Source: an uncultured Fusobacterium sp. (GTDB taxonomy: Bacteria > Fusobacteriota > Fusobacteriia > Fusobacteriales > Fusobacteriaceae). Taken from it: DNA of 16,398 bases. Position numbers and translations under genes: made by a program. The DNA lies in the NCBI GenBank assembly GCA_900543175.1, contig UQQO01000039.1, forward strand, positions 1-16,398, written 5' to 3'. Shown here piece by piece: positions 13,624 to 16,398 of this stretch. Position 1 is the first letter of the stretch. Each line of letters starts with the position of its first letter. The notes beneath the pieces are model-generated. The model was not told the origin of the DNA, made no database searches, and saw only the letters and a list, made by a program, of their open reading frames with translations.

Positions 13624-14616
13624 ATGATTTATGTAACAGGAGATAAACATAGAAATTTCAATGAAATAAAAAAGTTTTGTAAAGAAAATAATACAACTAA
13701 AGATGATGTTATAATCATTCTTGGAGATGTAGGACTTAACTTTTTTGGTGGAATAAAAGATTGGTCTAAAAAACATTATGTTGCAAAACTTCAGATTACT
13801 TTATTTTGTGTCCATGGTAACCATGAACAACGTCCTTTTGCTATTTCAACATATAGAGAAGTTGAAAAATTTGGAGCAAAAGTATATATGGAAGAGGAAT
13901 TTGATAATATAGTTTTTGCAAAAGATGGAGAAATATATGACTTTGATGGACTTAAATGTATGGCAATAGGAGGGGCATATAGTACAGATAAATACTATCG
14001 GCTTACAAATAATTGGAAATGGTTTAGTAATGAACAACCTAATGATAGAATTAAAAAGTATGTTGAAGATCAATTAGAAAGCACTAACTGGAGTATAGAT
14101 TTAGTTTTTAGTCATACTTGTCCTTTTAAATATCGTCCAATAGAAAGATTATCTAGTACTATTGATCTTGATAAGATAGATACTTCTACTGAAGAGTGGC
14201 TACAAAAGATAGAAGATAAATTAAAGTATAAAAAATGGTATTGTGGACATTTTCATATAGAAAAATCTATTGATAAAATAAGATTTGCTTATGATGATAT
14301 TATAGAATTAAATCCTTTATATTTAAAAGATGAAACTATACATCGAGTTATGATATCTGATTCAAGAAGACGACAAAAAAAATTTTTTGAGTTATGGGAA
14401 AAAGAAGTAGCTCCATATATAGCAAAAGATAAATATGAATTTTTTGGTGGAAATGATCTTTTTATAAAAAATTTCAATGAGAAAGATGATGAAATATTAA
14501 ATAATTTTTTAACTAAATATCATAATTTTTTTAAGTATTTAAAATTAAAAAATAAATATGATATAAAATATTCACAAGAGAAAGAGATAGTTTTAAAGCA
14601 TGTGTTTGATTTCTAG
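13624..14616 (+). CDS. Calcineurin-like metallophosphoesterase
   Basis: A two-metal phosphoesterase. In the 330-residue form all five metal/catalytic motifs are visible in order: GDKH (Asp7, His9), ILGDVGLN (Asp35), VHGNHE (Asn66, His67), FSHTCP (His164) and CGHFHIE (His209, His211). The catalytic domain ends near residue 230. The last 100 residues are charged and helical and have no motif I know. Members cleave phosphodiesters or phosphoesters of nucleotides, nucleic acids or proteins, and the substrate here cannot be told. ATG 13624 is preferred because AGGTGA lies four bases upstream and the product starts MIYVTGDKHRNF. ATG 13594 would add ten Lys-rich residues without a ribosome-binding site. 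Only 16 bases separate its stop from the hipA start, so the two are probably co-transcribed. Confidence 0.85.
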   Translation: MIYVTGDKHRNFNEIKKFCKENNTTKDDVIIILGDVGLNFFGGIKDWSKKHYVAKLQITLFCVHGNHEQRPFAISTYREVEKFGAKVYMEEEFDNIVFAKDGEIYDFDGLKCMAIGGAYSTDKYYRLTNNWKWFSNEQPNDRIKKYVEDQLESTNWSIDLVFSHTCPFKYRPIERLSSTIDLDKIDTSTEEWLQKIEDKLKYKKWYCGHFHIEKSIDKIRFAYDDIIELNPLYLKDETIHRVMISDSRRRQKKFFELWEKEVAPYIAKDKYEFFGGNDLFIKNFNEKDDEILNNFLTKYHNFFKYLKLKNKYDIKYSQEKEIVLKHVFDF

Positions 14617-14632
14617 TTTTATGGAGAAAAAA

Positions 14633-15769
14633 ATGATAAAATTAAATGAAATAGAAGTATGGTTTAATAATAAGAAAAAAATAGGAATAATAAAAAAAGT
14701 AAATCAACGACCATATACTACTTCTTTTAGATATGATAAGCAATGGTTAAAAAATGGATTTTCTATTAGTCCTTTTAGTTTACCTTTGGAAGATAAAGAG
14801 TTTATAGCTAATCCATTTCTTTTTGATGGAATATTTGGAGTATTTGCAGATAGCTTACCTGATAGTTGGGGAAGATTACTTGAAAATGAAATGTTAAGAA
14901 GTGCTGGTATAGATCCTGGAGAAATAGACCCAATAAATCGATTGTCTATGATTGGAGAGTTAGGAATGGGTGCTTTAACATATTCTCCTATGCTTGAATT
15001 TGATATAGAAGGAAATAATAATATAGATTTAGATAAATTATCTCTATCTTGTAAAGAAATTATAACAGTTGATGATTCAGAATACTTAGATGAACTTTAT
15101 AAATTGGGAGGATTTTTAGGTGGATCAAAACCAAAGATTCTTATTAAAGTTGATGAAGAGGAATGGATAATAAAGTTTCCATCGTTGCTAGATAAACCAG
15201 AAATAGGCAAACAGGAGTATGATTATTCTATATGTGCAAAAAAATGTGGAGTAGATATGCCTAAAACAAGATTATTTTCTTCAGTAATATCTAAAGGACA
15301 TTTTGGAGTAAAAAGATTTGATAGGGACATAAATAATAAGGGAATACATATGATTACAGCTAGTGCATTATTAGAGGTTTCACATAAATTTCCTAATCTA
15401 GATTATATTGACTTATTAAAGCTTACCAAAGAATTAACTTTAAGTGAAGAAGAAACAAAAAAAATGTTTAAGCTGATGTGTTTCAATATCTTTGCTCATA
15501 ACAGAGATGATCACTCTAAAAATTTCTCATTTATCTATAATAGAAAAGATAATTCTTGGAAACTATCTCCAGCTTATGATTTAATTTATAGTAATTCTTC
15601 TATTGGGAAAGAACATGCTACATTAGTAAATGGTAATAGTAAAAATCCTGGAATAAAGGAAATATTAGAAGTTGCTAAAAAAATAAACTTAGATATAGAG
15701 TATGCAGAAAATATAGCTTTGAACATAAAAAGAGCAGTAGAAAGAGAACTAAAAGAGTATTTAAGTTAA
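14633..15769 (+). CDS. hipA: HipA-type serine/threonine kinase toxin
   Basis: 378 residues, full length for the family. HipA kinases phosphorylate a translation target (glutamyl-tRNA synthetase in E. coli), causing dormancy. The N-terminal subdomain (about 1-95) includes FSISPFSLPLEDKEF and DGIFGVFADSLPDSWGR, the couple_hipA signature. Then come IGELGMGALTY, the GGSKPK nucleotide loop (163-168), WIIKFPS with the ATP-binding Lys, HFGVKRFDRD, the catalytic loop AHNRDDHSKNFSF (His289, Asn290, Asp292/293, Lys296, Asn297) and LSPAYDLIYS (Asp316, metal-binding). No key residue is missing. GGAG (14623-14626) lies six bases before ATG 14633; earlier in-frame ATGs at 14600 and 14621 are less well placed. 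It follows the phosphoesterase gene at 16 bases and precedes the XRE gene, the reverse of the usual hipB-hipA order. Confidence 0.9.
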   Translation: MIKLNEIEVWFNNKKKIGIIKKVNQRPYTTSFRYDKQWLKNGFSISPFSLPLEDKEFIANPFLFDGIFGVFADSLPDSWGRLLENEMLRSAGIDPGEIDPINRLSMIGELGMGALTYSPMLEFDIEGNNNIDLDKLSLSCKEIITVDDSEYLDELYKLGGFLGGSKPKILIKVDEEEWIIKFPSLLDKPEIGKQEYDYSICAKKCGVDMPKTRLFSSVISKGHFGVKRFDRDINNKGIHMITASALLEVSHKFPNLDYIDLLKLTKELTLSEEETKKMFKLMCFNIFAHNRDDHSKNFSFIYNRKDNSWKLSPAYDLIYSNSSIGKEHATLVNGNSKNPGIKEILEVAKKINLDIEYAENIALNIKRAVERELKEYLS

Positions 15770-15778
15770 AAGATATTT

Positions 15779-15808
15779 TTGTAAAAAATTAATAAAGTAA
15801 TGTATAAT
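15779..15808 (+). promoter_or_regulatory. Promoter of the XRE regulator gene
   Basis: TTGTAA (15779-15784) and a perfect TATAAT (15803-15808), 18 bases apart, begin nine bases after the hipA stop. The regulator can therefore be made independently of hipA. Confidence 0.6.
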
Positions 15809-15825
15809 ATTCTTATAAATAGAAT
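15809..15825. promoter_or_regulatory. ATTCT-N7-AGAAT inverted repeat, probable operator
   Basis: ATTCT (15809-15813) and AGAAT (15821-15825) lie directly behind the TATAAT box and before GGAGG. This is the usual position for autorepression by the XRE protein. Only one copy is visible. Confidence 0.45.
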
Positions 15826-15842
15826 GTGGAGGAATCCTTAAT

Positions 15843-16250
15843 ATGAATAATTATGGAAATCTTATAAAAAAATTTAGAGAAGAAAGAAGTCTTTCTCAAA
15901 ATGAATTAGCTAAAAAAGCAGAAGTTGGGAATGGAACTATAGGAGATATTGAAAGAGGGGCAAGAAAAGGAAAAATTTCAACATTAGATAAAATAGCAAA
16001 AGCTCTAAGTTTAACAGAAGAAGAAAGGATAAAACTAGAGAATGCTTTTATGGGAAGGGATATAAATATTTTAGGTGATAAAAGAGTAGAAAACTTGAGT
16101 AAGAAAGAATTATCTCAATATGAAAAAGTTATAAATGAAGCTTATATATTTTTTAATGATAAATCCTCAACAGAAGAAGAGAAACAGAAGTTATTGATGG
16201 CAATAAATGAAATATTTTTTATGAGTAAAGAGATTAATAGAAAAAAATAA
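15843..16250 (+). CDS. XRE-family regulator, probable HipB-like antitoxin
   Basis: 135 residues. Residues about 5-60 (LIKKFREERSLSQNELAKKA, EVGNGTIGDIERGARKG, ISTLDKIAKALSLTEEE) form a Cro/C1-type helix-turn-helix DNA-binding domain. The C-terminal 60 residues are charged and helical and may form the dimer or toxin interface. GGAGG lies about ten bases before ATG 15843. The gene has its own promoter and likely operator and follows hipA, so it is the obvious candidate antitoxin and repressor for that kinase. It is longer than E. coli HipB and lacks its short C-terminal tail. It may instead be a general plasmid regulator. A terminator follows at 16278. Confidence 0.8.
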   Translation: MNNYGNLIKKFREERSLSQNELAKKAEVGNGTIGDIERGARKGKISTLDKIAKALSLTEEERIKLENAFMGRDINILGDKRVENLSKKELSQYEKVINEAYIFFNDKSSTEEEKQKLLMAINEIFFMSKEINRKK

Positions 16251-16277
16251 TTTTTTATAAAATAAACCAAAGATTTT

Positions 16278-16322
16278 AAGCTATACTTAAATTTTAGAAA
16301 TAAGATGAAAGTATGGCTTTTT
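16278..16322 (+). terminator. Rho-independent terminator after the XRE gene
   Basis: AAGCTATACTT (16278-16288) pairs with AAGTATGGCTT (16309-16319) with one G-U pair, and a T-run follows (16318-16322). Confidence 0.75.
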
Positions 16323-16349
16323 ATTTATTAAAATAATTTCTTGTGTGTT

Positions 16350-16395
16350 TTGCAAGTTATTTTTCCAATAAATTGCAATATTATTTTCCAACTTT
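16350..16395. repeat. Two tandem 23-bp repeats at the window edge (iteron-like)
   Basis: TTGCAAGTTATTTTTCCAAT and TTGCAATATTATTTTCCAAC start at 16350 and 16373, and each shares TTGCAA and TTTTCCAA at the same offsets. A 22-23 bp period is typical of iterons or partition sites. The array is cut by the end of the window, so copy number is unknown. Confidence 0.5.
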
Positions 16396-16398
16396 TAT

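Noticed and set aside
13543..14477. Several minus-strand frames opposite the phosphoesterase gene
   Set aside because: Antisense shadows of a gene with all five metallophosphoesterase motifs; no ribosome-binding sites or known motifs.

Overview
The window joins DNA from two very different sources. Bases 1 to about 2,000 have moderate GC (about 40% by eye) and read like a Lachnospiraceae-type clostridial chromosome: a gene tail, a complete homoserine dehydrogenase with an ACT domain, and a viroplasmin/RNase H family gene cut off before its last catalytic segment. From about 2,000 to the end the DNA is very AT-rich (about 25% GC by eye), with AAA/GAA/TTA/AGA-dominated codon use and Fusobacterium-like content: an autotransporter barrel ending in Tyr-Arg-Phe, a plasmid initiator, a MobQ-type relaxase and toxin-type genes. 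The switch falls inside the RNase H gene and is most simply an assembly chimera. A real recombination junction cannot be excluded from this window.

Plasmid layout, left to right. 2,100-2,280 holds scraps of a restriction locus on the minus strand (a PLD-type helicase N-terminus and a methyltransferase C-terminus). 2,380-3,085 is an array of GCTCAC/GTTCAC half-sites, mostly paired at 11-bp spacing, and is the best candidate for a replication origin. It lies just downstream of the leftward rep gene (3,102-4,472), whose product has a winged-helix N-terminus and two SAP-like repeats. 4,490-5,060 is a non-coding leader with several strong hairpins and a possible structured RNA. Next come a small unknown gene and a decayed autotransporter gene, whose 5' part is replaced by an IS256-family transposase remnant. 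That remnant is abutted by an intact IS3-family element with 25-bp terminal inverted repeats and an A_AAA_AAG frameshift site.

8,715-9,280 is a dense cluster of inverted repeats and C-rich tracts in front of the relaxase gene and is the candidate oriT or single-strand origin. The relaxase and a TraD-like accessory gene overlap and end in a strong terminator. A stand-alone Fic protein follows behind a 14-bp-arm palindrome. A non-coding gap with a possible long stem comes next. The last genes are a calcineurin-like metallophosphoesterase, a HipA-type kinase and a HipB-like XRE regulator. The regulator has its own promoter and lies downstream of hipA, the reverse of the classical hipBA order. 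The window ends in two 23-bp tandem repeats that look like the start of another iteron array.

Together the right 14 kb looks like the backbone of a mobilizable fusobacterial plasmid (rep, origin, oriT, relaxase) with a toxin/persistence cargo. The most interesting parts are the 11-bp phased origin array, the SAP-repeat initiator and the phosphoesterase-HipA-XRE cluster with the neighbouring Fic gene.
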